The position numbers were made by a program, and so were the translations under genes. Below, piece after piece: positions 8,338-17,137 of a DNA stretch of 64,000 bases (position 1 is the first letter of the stretch; each line of letters starts with the position of its first letter). The notes under the pieces are model-generated. The model did no database searches, was not told the origin of the DNA, and worked only from the letters and a program-made list of their open reading frames with translations. The stretch lies in contig JBNKVT010000019.1 in assembly GCA_050299335.1 (NCBI GenBank), positions 6,514 to 70,513 on the forward strand, in the 5' to 3' direction. This DNA is from JBNKVT01 sp050299335 (GTDB taxonomy: Bacteria > Pseudomonadota > Alphaproteobacteria > Rhodobacterales > Rhodobacteraceae).

Positions 8338-11112
8338 CTATTCCGCAGCCTGTTGCCCCTCGGCAGGGTCGACCCTCGCGGCGCAATACTTGAATTCGGG
8401 GATCTTCCCGTAGGGATCGAGCTGCGGGTTGGTGAGGAAATTCGCCGGCGCTTCGGCGTAGCAGAAGGGAATGAAGATCAGCCCCCGGGGCAGTTCCCAA
8501 TCCTGCTTGACCGCCAGCCTGATCTGGCCCCGCGCCGTCGAAACGCTGACCATCTGCCCGGGCCTCAGCCCCATCTTGTCGATATCGTGGGCGTTCATCG
8601 ACACGGCGGCCTCGGGCTCGATATCGTCAAGGACCGAGGCGCGGCGGGTCATCGAGCCGGTATGCCAATGCTCCAGCAGGCGCCCGGTGGTCAGGATCAG
8701 CGGGAAGTCCTCCGAGGGCTGTTCGTCCGGGGGCAGGATATCGACGGGGACGATCTTCGCCCGGCCGGTCTCGGTGGGGAAGCTCTGGGCAAAGACGATC
8801 TCGCTGCCGGGCTGGTCGGGGGCCTCGCAGGGATAGGTGACGCAATCCTCGCGCTCCAGCCGCTCCCAGCTGATATTGTCGAGCGAGGGCATGACCTGGG
8901 CCATCTCAGCATAAACTTCTGAAATATCGCCATAATTCCAGTCCAGCCCGATCCGGTTGGCCAGATCGACGATGATCTCCCAATCCTGCCGCGCCTGCCC
9001 CGGCGGATCGAAGGCCTTGCGGCCCATCTGCACCTGGCGGTTGGTATTGGTGAAGGTCCCGGTTTTCTCGGCATGGACCGAGGCGGGCAGCACGACATCG
9101 GCATGCCACGCCGTTTCGGTGAGGAAGATGTCCTGCACCACGAAGTGGTCGAGATTGGCCAGCCCCTGGCGGGCATGGGTCTGGTCGGGGTCCGACATCG
9201 CCGGGTTCTCGCCCATCACATACATCGCCTTCATGTCACCGGCGGCCGCGGCATGAACGATCTCGACCACGGTCAAGCCCTTCTTGGGATCGAGCCTGGT
9301 GTTCCAGAACGCCTCCATCTCGGCATGGATCGCTGGATCCTCGACCGAACGGTAGTCCGGGTAGACCATCGGGATCAGCCCGGCATCCGAGGCGCCCTGG
9401 ACGTTGTTCTGACCCCGGAGCGGATGCAGGCCGGTCCCCGGACGCCCCACCTGCCCGGTGATCAGCGCCATGGCGATCAGGCAGCGGGCATTGTCTGTGC
9501 CGTGGACATGCTGCGAGATGCCCATGCCCCAGAAGATGATCGAGCGGGTCGAGGTGGCGTAGGTGCGCGCCACCTCGCGCAGCGTCCCGGCCTCGATACC
9601 GCAAATCGCAGCCATCTTCTCCGGCGAATAATCCTTGAGCTTCTCCCGCAGCGCCTCGAACCCCTCGGTCATCGACTGCACATATTGCCGGTCGTATAGC
9701 CCCTCCTCGACGATGGTGTGCAGGATTGCGTTCAGCATCGCCACATCGGTGCCGGGCTGGAATTCCAGATTTTTCCAGGCATGGCGGCTCATCTGGTTGC
9801 GGCGCGGGTCCATGATGACGAGTTTCTTGCCGCGCTTGGCCTCCTGCTTGAAGAAGGTGGCGGCGACCGGATGGTTGACCACCGGGCGGGCGCCGATGAT
9901 GATGATGCAGTCGGCATCCTCGGCGGCCTTGAACGGTGCGGAAACCGCGCCCGAGCCGACCCCCTCCATAAGTGCTGCGACCGAGGAGGCGTGGCAGAGC
10001 CGCGTGCAATGATCGACATTGTTGGTGTGAAAGCCGGTGCGGATCAGCTTCTGGAACAGGTAGGCCTCCTCGTTCGATCCCTTGGCCGAGCCGAAACCGC
10101 ACATCGCGGCGGGCCCATGTTCCTCGCGGACCCTCAGAAAGCCCCTGGCGGCGACATCCATCGCCTCTTCCCAGGTGGCCTCGCGGAAGTAATTCGACAC
10201 CTCGTCCGGCCCGATCTCGATATCCCGGTGCTTGGGCGCATCCTCGCGGCGGATCAGGGGCACGGTCAGGCGGTCGGGATTGTGGACATAGCCCATGCCG
10301 AAGCGGCCTTTGACGCAAAGCCGGTTCTCGTTGGCCGGCCCGTTGCGGCCGTCCACATGCAAGATGCGGTCGTCCTTGATATGCAACCGCACCTGACATC
10401 CGACCCCGCAATAGGGGCAGAGCGTGTCGACATGGCGGTCGGCCTTCGCGACCTGCACACCCGCCTCGTCAACCAGCGACTTCTCGATCAACGCGCCGGT
10501 GGGACAGACCTGAACACACTCACCGCAGGCCACACAGGTGCTGTCCCCCATCGGGTCATTGAAATCGAAGGTGACTTCCGCGTTATGCCCCCGGAACGAC
10601 ATCCCGATCACGTCATTGACCTGCACCTCGCGGCAGGCCCGCACGCAGAGATTGCAGTTGATACAGGCATTGAGGTTCACATGCATCGCCGGATGGCTGA
10701 CATCGTGCTGCGTCCGCTCCATACCGGGCAGACGCAGAGGGTCAGCCCCGACCCTGTCGGCCCATTGCCAGAAACTGCTGTCGGGATCGGGATGCGCATC
10801 GCGCGGCGGCTGATCGGCAGCCAGAAGCTCGAACACCAGCTTGCGAGACTTTTCGGCCTTGTCGCTGTCGGTCCTGACCACCATCCCCTCGGCAGGCTGC
10901 CGGATGCACGACGCGGCCAACACCCGCTCCCCCTCGATCTCGACCATACAGGCCCGGCAATTCCCGTCCGAGCGATAGCCCTCCTGGGTGCAATGACACA
11001 GATGCGGAATATCCGTCCCGTGGCGCGAGGCGGCCTGCCAGATGCTCTCGCCCTCGATGGCGGAAACCTCCCGCCCGTCGAGCGTGAATTTGACATGTTT
11101 GGCGTTCTTCAT
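8338..11112 (-). CDS. fdsA: NAD-dependent formate dehydrogenase, catalytic alpha subunit
   Basis: Molybdenum bis-MGD enzyme oxidising formate to CO2 and passing electrons through iron-sulfur clusters to the FMN/NAD subunit. 924 residues. In order: an N-terminal 2Fe-2S ferredoxin domain (LCHCTQEGYRSDGNCRAC), two 4Fe-4S clusters (ACINCNLCVRAC near 149; STCVACGECVQVC near 190), the molybdopterin-domain cluster (LCPYCGVGC near 231) and the catalytic Cys in RLCHASS near 371, with no selenocysteine. The C-terminal molydopterin-binding domain (ILTTGRLLEHWHTGSMTR) is complete. ATG at 11112 has GGAGG five bases upstream; the frame is open further upstream but crosses a repeat. It follows fdsGB in the same direction. 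No accessory fdsC/fdhD or fdsD lies downstream. Confidence 0.93.
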   Translation of the reverse strand: MKNAKHVKFTLDGREVSAIEGESIWQAASRHGTDIPHLCHCTQEGYRSDGNCRACMVEIEGERVLAASCIRQPAEGMVVRTDSDKAEKSRKLVFELLAADQPPRDAHPDPDSSFWQWADRVGADPLRLPGMERTQHDVSHPAMHVNLNACINCNLCVRACREVQVNDVIGMSFRGHNAEVTFDFNDPMGDSTCVACGECVQVCPTGALIEKSLVDEAGVQVAKADRHVDTLCPYCGVGCQVRLHIKDDRILHVDGRNGPANENRLCVKGRFGMGYVHNPDRLTVPLIRREDAPKHRDIEIGPDEVSNYFREATWEEAMDVAARGFLRVREEHGPAAMCGFGSAKGSNEEAYLFQKLIRTGFHTNNVDHCTRLCHASSVAALMEGVGSGAVSAPFKAAEDADCIIIIGARPVVNHPVAATFFKQEAKRGKKLVIMDPRRNQMSRHAWKNLEFQPGTDVAMLNAILHTIVEEGLYDRQYVQSMTEGFEALREKLKDYSPEKMAAICGIEAGTLREVARTYATSTRSIIFWGMGISQHVHGTDNARCLIAMALITGQVGRPGTGLHPLRGQNNVQGASDAGLIPMVYPDYRSVEDPAIHAEMEAFWNTRLDPKKGLTVVEIVHAAAAGDMKAMYVMGENPAMSDPDQTHARQGLANLDHFVVQDIFLTETAWHADVVLPASVHAEKTGTFTNTNRQVQMGRKAFDPPGQARQDWEIIVDLANRIGLDWNYGDISEVYAEMAQVMPSLDNISWERLEREDCVTYPCEAPDQPGSEIVFAQSFPTETGRAKIVPVDILPPDEQPSEDFPLILTTGRLLEHWHTGSMTRRASVLDDIEPEAAVSMNAHDIDKMGLRPGQMVSVSTARGQIRLAVKQDWELPRGLIFIPFCYAEAPANFLTNPQLDPYGKIPEFKYCAARVDPAEGQQAAE

Positions 11113-11216
11113 CCTCGCCTCCATCTTCATCCAACAAGCGGTGCGCCTGCGGCGCATTCCTCCGAGCCCTTCGGGCGATTGGCTCCCGTTGTGGCCTTTC
11201 GGAGAAGCTGCTTGTC

Positions 11217-11327
11217 TTCTCCTTCTTCCAAATACCTCCGGGGGGTAGCCATTGTAAGCGCCATTGGTCCGAGCGACAATGGCTACGGGGGCGGAGCCCC
11301 CCGCGTGTCGGCCCGAAGGGCCGAAAT
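11217..11327. repeat. Dispersed intergenic repeat, copy 1
   Basis: A mosaic repeat lying between fdsGB and fdsA. It starts with CTTCTTCCAAATACCTCCGG and contains an inverted repeat (GCCATTGT ... ACAATGGC) around CGCCATTGGTCCGAGCG, then GGAGCCCCCCGCGTGTCGG. A second copy with the same blocks in the same order is at 53435-53588. No coding potential. It looks like a REP-type element; because it sits inside an operon it may also affect transcript processing (inference). Confidence 0.75.
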
Positions 11328-11358
11328 ACCTCATCCTACACCCGACCTGCGCCAAAAC

Positions 11359-13068
11359 TCACGGTTTCAGCACTTCATCGGGAAAATGCTTCAGCACCGA
11401 CAATAGCGGATTGGGTGCCGCCTGCCCAAGCCCGCAAATCGACGCCTGCATCATCACCTCCGACAGGTCGCGCAGCGTCTCGGCGTCCCAGGTTTCCCCC
11501 TGCATCAACCTGACCGCCATCGTCGTCCCGTTCCGGCACGGCGTGCACTGGCCGCAACTCTCATCCTCGAAGAACTTCATCAGGTTCAGCGCCGCCCCGC
11601 GAATGTCGTCCTTGTCCGACAACACGATCACCGCCGCAGAGCCGATGAAACAGCCCTCGGGTTGCAGAGTGTCAAAGTCCAGGGGAATATCCGCCTTCGA
11701 TGCCGGCAGGATCCCCCCCGAGGCCCCGCCCGGCAGATAAGCCTTCAGCACATGCCCTTCGGCCATGCCGCCGCAATACTCGTCCACCAGCTCACGCAGG
11801 GTGATCCCCGCCGGGGCCAGCTTCACCCCCGGCTCCCGCACCCGCCCCGAGACCGAGAAACTCCGCAAGCCCTTCCGCCCATGCCGCCCATGCGACGTGA
11901 ACCAATTGGCCCCCTTCTCGAAAATCTCCCGGATCCAGTAAACCGTCTCGACATTGTGCACGAGCGTCGGCCGCCCGAAGACGCCATTCTGGGCCACATA
12001 AGGCGGCCGGTGCCGCGGCAGCCCCCGCTTGCCCTCGACCGACTCGATCAGCGCGCTTTCCTCGCCGCAGATATAGGCCCCGGCCCCCCGCCGTACCTCC
12101 ACCTGACCCGCCGGCACCAGCCCCTCGCGTTCCAGCAAGGCCACTTCCTCGCGCAGCATCTCGACAATCGCCGGATATTCGTCGCGCATATAGATAAAGA
12201 TCCGCGCCGCCTCGACCGCATGGGCCGCAATCAGCATGCCTTCGAGAAACCGGTGCGGGTCGCGTTCGAGGTAATACTTGTCCTTGAACGTCCCCGGCTC
12301 GCCCTCGTCGCCATTGATGCACATCATCCGGGGGCCTTCTTCGGCGCGGACGAACTGCCACTTCTTCGCCGCCGGAAACCCCGCGCCCCCGAGCCCCCGG
12401 AGACCCGCATCGCCAATCACCCCGCTCAGCGTCTCGTAACTCACCGTCCCGTCCCGGAAATCCTTCAGCAGCCGGTAGCCGCCATCGGCGACGTAATCTG
12501 CATAGGTCTTGATCCCCGGCTTCTCGGCATGGGTGTCGCGGGCCTTCACCGCCGCCGCGATCGCCTCCGCATCCGTCCCCACCAGATGCCTGTGCCCGAC
12601 CTCCGCCACCGGTGCCACGTCGCAGCGCCCCATGCAGGGCGCGCGCAACACCCGCGCCTCCAGCCCCATGCCTTTCAGCCGCGCCAGCACATCCTCCGCC
12701 CCGGCCAGCGCGCAACTCAGCGAGTCGCAGACCCGCACCGTCACCGGCGGCAGCGGCTCCTCGCCATCGTCGACAATCGAGAAATGCGCGTAAAACGTCG
12801 CCGTCTCGAACACCTCGGCCATCGACAGTTTCATCCGCACCGCCAGCGCCCTGAGATGCCGCATGTGCAGACAGCCGAACCGGTCCTGAATGCGGTGCAG
12901 ATACTCGATCAAGTGGTCCCGCCGCAACGCGCCGTCGAACAGCGCGTCGAGCTCCGCGCGGGCAGCCGGATCGAGCGTGCGGCCCTTGTTGAACGCGTGT
13001 TTCTTGCGCCGTCCCGAACCGGGATGGATACGCCGCGCCGGCTGGCTGCCGTCTTCCTGAATGTCCAT
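11359..13068 (-). CDS. fdsB: Formate dehydrogenase FdsG-FdsB fusion (NuoE-NuoF-like)
   Basis: 569-residue diaphorase part of NAD-dependent formate dehydrogenase: it takes electrons from FdsA and reduces NAD. It is a fusion of two subunits that are separate in well-studied Fds enzymes. The N-terminal NuoE/FdsG-like part has the 2Fe-2S ligands CDSLSC (near 113) and CMGRC (near 145). The FdsB/NuoF-like part from about 175 on has GLGGAGFPAAKKW and GDEGEPGTFKDKY (FMN/NADH site), GAGAYICGEESAL, and the 4Fe-4S ligands CGQCTPC (near 504) plus a Cys in SICGLGQ (near 543). The start at 13068 has AAGG upstream and follows no in-frame competitor that looks coding. First gene of a two-gene operon with fdsA, 246 bases apart. 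Confidence 0.9.
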   Translation of the reverse strand: MDIQEDGSQPARRIHPGSGRRKKHAFNKGRTLDPAARAELDALFDGALRRDHLIEYLHRIQDRFGCLHMRHLRALAVRMKLSMAEVFETATFYAHFSIVDDGEEPLPPVTVRVCDSLSCALAGAEDVLARLKGMGLEARVLRAPCMGRCDVAPVAEVGHRHLVGTDAEAIAAAVKARDTHAEKPGIKTYADYVADGGYRLLKDFRDGTVSYETLSGVIGDAGLRGLGGAGFPAAKKWQFVRAEEGPRMMCINGDEGEPGTFKDKYYLERDPHRFLEGMLIAAHAVEAARIFIYMRDEYPAIVEMLREEVALLEREGLVPAGQVEVRRGAGAYICGEESALIESVEGKRGLPRHRPPYVAQNGVFGRPTLVHNVETVYWIREIFEKGANWFTSHGRHGRKGLRSFSVSGRVREPGVKLAPAGITLRELVDEYCGGMAEGHVLKAYLPGGASGGILPASKADIPLDFDTLQPEGCFIGSAAVIVLSDKDDIRGAALNLMKFFEDESCGQCTPCRNGTTMAVRLMQGETWDAETLRDLSEVMMQASICGLGQAAPNPLLSVLKHFPDEVLKP

Positions 13069-13542
13069 GCCCAGACCTTCGATTGCCGATTGCCGCCCCT
13101 GTCGGGTGAACAGACTTCCTGCACTATGTCCTAACAGCACATGACGCAACTGCCCAGACGCGGACCCGTCTCCGACCTTGATCGCAACAGGTCGCGTACC
13201 CAAAAATCCTGCATTTCCGGCGGGATCCTGGCAAAGACCTGAAGTTTTGCGCCTGTGGTCAATAGTGGCGCTGTCGGCAAACGTCGCAAATCTCCCGGCT
13301 GACGCGAAAAACCGACGCGAAGGGATATGAGGCATTGGCCGCCTGACAGGTCCCTGGAACGACCTGGGCAAGGGGCATCGACCGCGGCCAGGGCGGTGGC
13401 CGGATGGGGCTCCGACCGGCGGCTATGGCGGCGGGGTCCGTCCTTCACCGGGAACTGCCGCTATCCGCTTTCCACCCGTCAGGGATTGTCCGCGCCCCGG
13501 CTTTTGCTATAAACCGCCCAAATCGCAAGAGGGACGGGCGTC
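13069..13542. other. Divergent intergenic region fdsGB / pyrB
   Basis: 474 bases between divergent genes. The pyrB-proximal end holds a good sigma70-like promoter (annotated separately). On the fdsGB side the frame of fdsGB remains open for about 100 codons upstream, but that stretch does not resemble the family and is taken as non-coding. No regulator gene is present in the gap. No other structure was recognised. Confidence 0.5.
13486..13513 (+). promoter_or_regulatory. Predicted sigma70-type promoter of the pyrB operon
   Basis: TTGTCC at 13486-13491 and TATAAA at 13508-13513, separated by 16 bases, placed 29 bases upstream of the pyrB TTG start. Good -10 match and acceptable spacing. Prediction from sequence only. 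Confidence 0.6.
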
Positions 13543-14472
13543 TTGTTCAGCCACCGGCATCTTCTGGGCATCGAACCCCTCTCGGCGGGCGATATCACCG
13601 CCATTCTCGATCTCGCCGAGGAATATGCGGCGCTGAACCGCCAGCCCGACAAGCACGGGGACGCCCTGAAGGGCCTCACCCAGATCAACATGTTCTTCGA
13701 GAATTCGACCCGCACGCTGGCCTCCTTCGAATTGGCGGGAAAACGCCTCGGCGCCGATGTCATGTCGATGGCCATGCAGGCAAGCTCGATCAAGAAGGGC
13801 GAGACGCTGATCGACACCGCCCTCACCCTCAACGCCATGCATCCCGACCTCATCGTCGTCCGCCACCCGCATTCCGGGGCGGTCAACCTCCTCGCCTCCA
13901 AGGTCAACTGCGCCGTCCTCAACGCCGGGGACGGCCGCCACGAGCACCCCACCCAGGCCCTCCTCGACGCCCTCACCATCCGCAAACACAAGGGCCGCCT
14001 GCACCGCCTCACCGTCGCCATCTGCGGCGACATCGCCCATTCCCGCGTCGCGCGGTCCAACCTCCTCCTCCTCGGCCGCATGGAAAACCGCGTCCGCCTC
14101 ATCGGCCCCCGCACCCTGATGCCTGCGGGCGTCGACAGGCTGGGGGTCGAGGTGACGGACGACATGCGCGAAGGCCTCAAGGGCGTCGACGTGGTGATGA
14201 TGCTCCGCCTCCAGCGCGAACGCATGGACGGCGGCTTCATCCCCTCCGAGCGCGAATACTACCACCGCTTCGGCCTCGACGCCGAGAAACTCGGCTTCGC
14301 CAACCCCGACGCTATCGTCATGCACCCCGGCCCGATGAACCGCGGCGTCGAGATCGACGGAGAGCTCGCCGACGACATCAACCGCTCGGTCATCCAGGAG
14401 CAGGTCGAAATGGGCGTGGCGGTCAGGATGGCAGCGATGGATCTGCTGGCGCGGAATCGGAGGATGATATGA
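13543..14472 (+). CDS. pyrB: Aspartate carbamoyltransferase catalytic subunit
   Basis: Catalyses carbamoyl phosphate + aspartate to carbamoyl aspartate in pyrimidine synthesis. 309 residues. The carbamoyl-phosphate site FFENSTRTLASFE, VRHPHSGAVNLLA and DGRHEHPTQALLDALTI are all present, as is HPGPMNRGVEI near the C-terminus. The start is TTG at 13543 (MFSHRHLLGIEPL) with AGAGGGA about 9 bases upstream; no closer ATG exists. It overlaps the next gene by ATGA. No regulatory pyrI is nearby; the inactive dihydroorotase homologue two genes downstream fits the ATCase type in which PyrB assembles with a non-catalytic DHOase-like partner. Confidence 0.95.
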   Translation: MFSHRHLLGIEPLSAGDITAILDLAEEYAALNRQPDKHGDALKGLTQINMFFENSTRTLASFELAGKRLGADVMSMAMQASSIKKGETLIDTALTLNAMHPDLIVVRHPHSGAVNLLASKVNCAVLNAGDGRHEHPTQALLDALTIRKHKGRLHRLTVAICGDIAHSRVARSNLLLLGRMENRVRLIGPRTLMPAGVDRLGVEVTDDMREGLKGVDVVMMLRLQRERMDGGFIPSEREYYHRFGLDAEKLGFANPDAIVMHPGPMNRGVEIDGELADDINRSVIQEQVEMGVAVRMAAMDLLARNRRMI

Positions 14473-15062
14473 GCCGTGCCATCCTTACCGCCCGGACATC
14501 TACGGAAACTGGCCACTGGGACACCTATTTCGAACGTGGAGAACGGTTGATCTGGGAGGGGAAACCGCAGAAAGGCTTTCATTTCGGATTGGAAGGTATC
14601 GTCCATAACCTTTTGGGATTGCCGATCCTTTTGGGGGGAATATTCTTCTTTATCATTGGGACCGGACAATCTGTCGGGCTAGTTGCTCCCCCGGCTGACG
14701 GCGCGAACGGCTTGAAAATGGCGTTATTCTCCCTGCCGTTCCTGGCTGCGGGGATTTGGTTGGTTTTGGGTCCGTGGCTAGCAGGACCGATAGCGACACG
14801 ATATGTGCGATATGCCCTGACCAACCGCAGAGCCTATATTGCCAGGTCCTTTCTGAAACGCCGCCTTAAATCCTATCCCATTTCGCCGGATTCGCCCCTC
14901 GAACTGGAAAAGGGCCGTGGCGTGGACAATGTCTATTTTCAAACTGAAGACTATCGCGACCCCGACGGCGACAAGAAGATACGGAAGATCGGATTTGAAA
15001 ATGTCGCCGATGGCGACCGGATTTACCAGCTGCTTCGCAAGGTTCAGCGCGGAGAGATATGA
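14469..15062 (+). CDS. Small membrane protein with PH-like domain, inside the pyr operon
   Basis: 197-residue membrane protein. It starts at the ATGA overlap with pyrB. Two hydrophobic segments (about residues 47-66 and 84-110) are followed by YALTNRRAYIARSF, the signature-like stretch of bacterial PH-like (YdbS/DUF304-type) domains, and a soluble C-terminal region. Its codon use is clearly less GC-rich than pyrB and pyrX on either side, suggesting separate origin. Function unknown; a link to pyrimidine synthesis is only positional. Confidence 0.78.
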   Translation: MSRAILTARTSTETGHWDTYFERGERLIWEGKPQKGFHFGLEGIVHNLLGLPILLGGIFFFIIGTGQSVGLVAPPADGANGLKMALFSLPFLAAGIWLVLGPWLAGPIATRYVRYALTNRRAYIARSFLKRRLKSYPISPDSPLELEKGRGVDNVYFQTEDYRDPDGDKKIRKIGFENVADGDRIYQLLRKVQRGEI

Positions 15063-15114
15063 TGCGTGCGCGAAACAATACCTTCGGTAACCTTGTCAGC
15101 GGAAAGGCCCGTTT

Positions 15115-16386
15115 ATGAGACCGGCTATTCTGTCGAACGCCCTGATTGTTGATCCAGAGAGCGGGACACTTTCACCCGGAGGAATTGCGCTCGAAGCGGG
15201 AAAGGTAGTGGAAATCGGCGACTTCTCCGGCGGCATCGACTGCGGTGGCAAAATCCTCGCCCCCGGCATCATCGATATCGGCGTCAAGGTCTGCGAGCCC
15301 GGGGAGCGGCATAAGGAAAGCTTCCGCACCGCGGGGCTGGCGGCGGCGGCAGGCGGGATCACCACCATGGTCACGCGGCCCGACACCACCCCGGCGATGG
15401 ACAGCCCGGAGATACTGGAATTTCACCGCCGCCGCGCCGCCGAGGCCGCCCCCGTAAACGTCCTGCCGATGGCCGCCCTCACCAAGGGGCGCGAAGGCCG
15501 CGAGATGACGGAAATCGGGTTTCTGAGCGATGCCGGGGCAGTCGCCTTCTCCGACGCCGACCGCCCGGTCCGCGATGCCAAGGTGCTGGCCCGGGCGATG
15601 ACCTATGCCGCCGGCCTCAATGCCTTGATCGTAGCCCACCCGCAGGAGCCGGTGCTGTCCGAAGGGGCCTCCATGACCTCGGGCGCCTTCGCCTCCAAAC
15701 TCGGCCTGCCCGGCGTGTCACCGATGGCCGAACGCATCCAGCTGGAGCGCGACCTGGCGCTGGTCGAGATGACCGGCTGCCGCTACCACGCCGACCAGAT
15801 CACCTGTGCCGCTGCCCTGGACCCACTCCGCCGCGCCAAGGCCGCCGGGCTGAAGGTCACCGCAGGCACCTCGATCCACCACCTGACGCTGAACGAGTTC
15901 GATGTCGACGACTACCGGACCTTCTTCAAGGTCAAGCCGCCCTTGCGCTCCGAGGACGACCGCCTCGCCACCGTGCAGGCGCTGGCGGATGGCGAAATCG
16001 ACATCATCTCGTCGATGCACACCCCCCAGGACGAGGAATCCAAACGCCTCCCCTTCGAAGAGGCCGCCAGTGGCGCCGTCGCCCTCGAAACCCTGCTCCC
16101 CGCCGCGCTGCAACTGGTCCATGCCGGCCATCTCGGCCTCCCCGCCCTTTTCCGCGCCCTCAGCCTCAACCCCGCAAGGCTGCTAGGCCTCGAGGCAGGC
16201 CGCATCGCCATCGGCGCCCCCGCCGACCTGATCCTCTTCGACCCGGACGCGCCCTTCACCCTCGACCGGGCCAACCTGCGCTCAAAATCCAAGAACACCC
16301 CCTATGACCTGCGCCAGATGCAAGGCCGCGTCCTGCGCACATTCGTCGGCGGCAAACAGGTTTTCGGCCCGGAGGACGCCGCATGA
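15115..16386 (+). CDS. pyrX: Dihydroorotase homologue lacking catalytic residues (PyrX type)
   Basis: 423-residue amidohydrolase-fold protein of the dihydroorotase family. The metal-binding HxH of active enzymes, normally in D-x-H-x-H-x-R-E-P-G, reads DIGVKVCEPG here (G56 and K58 replace the histidines), and the ATDHAP catalytic aspartate region reads SSMHTP (Met301). Family hallmarks remain: PPLRSEDDR and SIHHLTLNEFD. It is therefore probably not a working dihydroorotase. In Pseudomonas-type ATCase, an inactive DHOase-like protein (PyrX/pyrC') encoded beside pyrB is needed for the ATCase assembly, which fits this gene order. An active pyrC should exist elsewhere. ATG at 15115 has GGAAAGG upstream. 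It overlaps plsY by ATGA. Many pipelines would label it pyrC. Confidence 0.85.
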   Translation: MRPAILSNALIVDPESGTLSPGGIALEAGKVVEIGDFSGGIDCGGKILAPGIIDIGVKVCEPGERHKESFRTAGLAAAAGGITTMVTRPDTTPAMDSPEILEFHRRRAAEAAPVNVLPMAALTKGREGREMTEIGFLSDAGAVAFSDADRPVRDAKVLARAMTYAAGLNALIVAHPQEPVLSEGASMTSGAFASKLGLPGVSPMAERIQLERDLALVEMTGCRYHADQITCAAALDPLRRAKAAGLKVTAGTSIHHLTLNEFDVDDYRTFFKVKPPLRSEDDRLATVQALADGEIDIISSMHTPQDEESKRLPFEEAASGAVALETLLPAALQLVHAGHLGLPALFRALSLNPARLLGLEAGRIAIGAPADLILFDPDAPFTLDRANLRSKSKNTPYDLRQMQGRVLRTFVGGKQVFGPEDAA

Positions 16387-16958
16387 GCACGATCCTGCCC
16401 CTGATCCTCGGCTACCTCCTCGGCGCAATCCCCTTCGGCCTTGTAATCACCCGTATCCTGGGGGCCGGAGACCTGAGGCAAATCGGTTCGGGCAATATCG
16501 GCGCCACCAACGTGTTGCGCACAGGCCGCAAGGGTGCGGCATTGGCGACACTGATCCTCGACAGCGGCAAGGGGGCGGTGGCGGTGATCCTCGGCGCCAT
16601 GCTCTTTGACCACGGCACGCTGGCCGGGCTGGGGGCGTTTCTCGGCCACCTGTTCCCGGTCTGGCTGAAGTTCCGGGGCGGCAAGGGCATGGCGACATTC
16701 ATCGGGGTCATGCTGGCCCTGAGCTTCCCGGCTGGGCTCGCGGTATGCGCGAGTTGGCTGGCAACTGCATTCGCCACAAGGATATCTTCTGCCTCCGCCC
16801 TGGTCTCGGCCACCCTCAGCCCGCTCTGGCTGGCGCTGTTCGGACAGGGCCAAACCGCGGGGATCGTGCTGGTCATGGTGGCGCTGATCTGGGTCAAGCA
16901 CGCCGCCAATATCCGCCGGATGCTGAGCGGGACCGAGCCGAAGATCGGCAAGTCCTGA
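16383..16958 (+). CDS. plsY: Glycerol-3-phosphate acyltransferase
   Basis: Integral membrane acyltransferase using acyl phosphate to acylate glycerol-3-phosphate, the first step of phospholipid synthesis. 191 residues with about five membrane segments. The PlsY motifs are visible: GSGNIGATNVLRTG (motif 1), SGKGAVAV, and KFRGGKGMATFIGVML (motif 3 region). It starts within the ATGA that ends pyrX, so it is translationally coupled as the last gene of the pyrB operon. Confidence 0.93.
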   Translation: MSTILPLILGYLLGAIPFGLVITRILGAGDLRQIGSGNIGATNVLRTGRKGAALATLILDSGKGAVAVILGAMLFDHGTLAGLGAFLGHLFPVWLKFRGGKGMATFIGVMLALSFPAGLAVCASWLATAFATRISSASALVSATLSPLWLALFGQGQTAGIVLVMVALIWVKHAANIRRMLSGTEPKIGKS

Positions 16959-17137
16959 GCGGAGGAATTCCGAAGGCAATGTGATAATTGCCGTTTCGCA
17001 CACAAGATATTGTGGCTATTTCCCAACACCTGACACCAAATTCGGACGCCTGCGACAGAAGCGCACAGTTTCCTTTTGGCAAAACGCCCGGTCCGGGTGA
17101 CTATCCGGGCCAAACACAAACAAACGAGGGGATAGTC

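Noticed and set aside
9985..10005. Possible selenocysteine codon in formate dehydrogenase
   Set aside because: The active-site codon is a normal Cys codon in the RLCHASS context; no in-frame stop codon occurs.
16988..17137. Open frame upstream of DUF805 gene 1
   Set aside because: DUF805 proteins begin with the MGFGDAV-type segment at 17138; the upstream part is not conserved.
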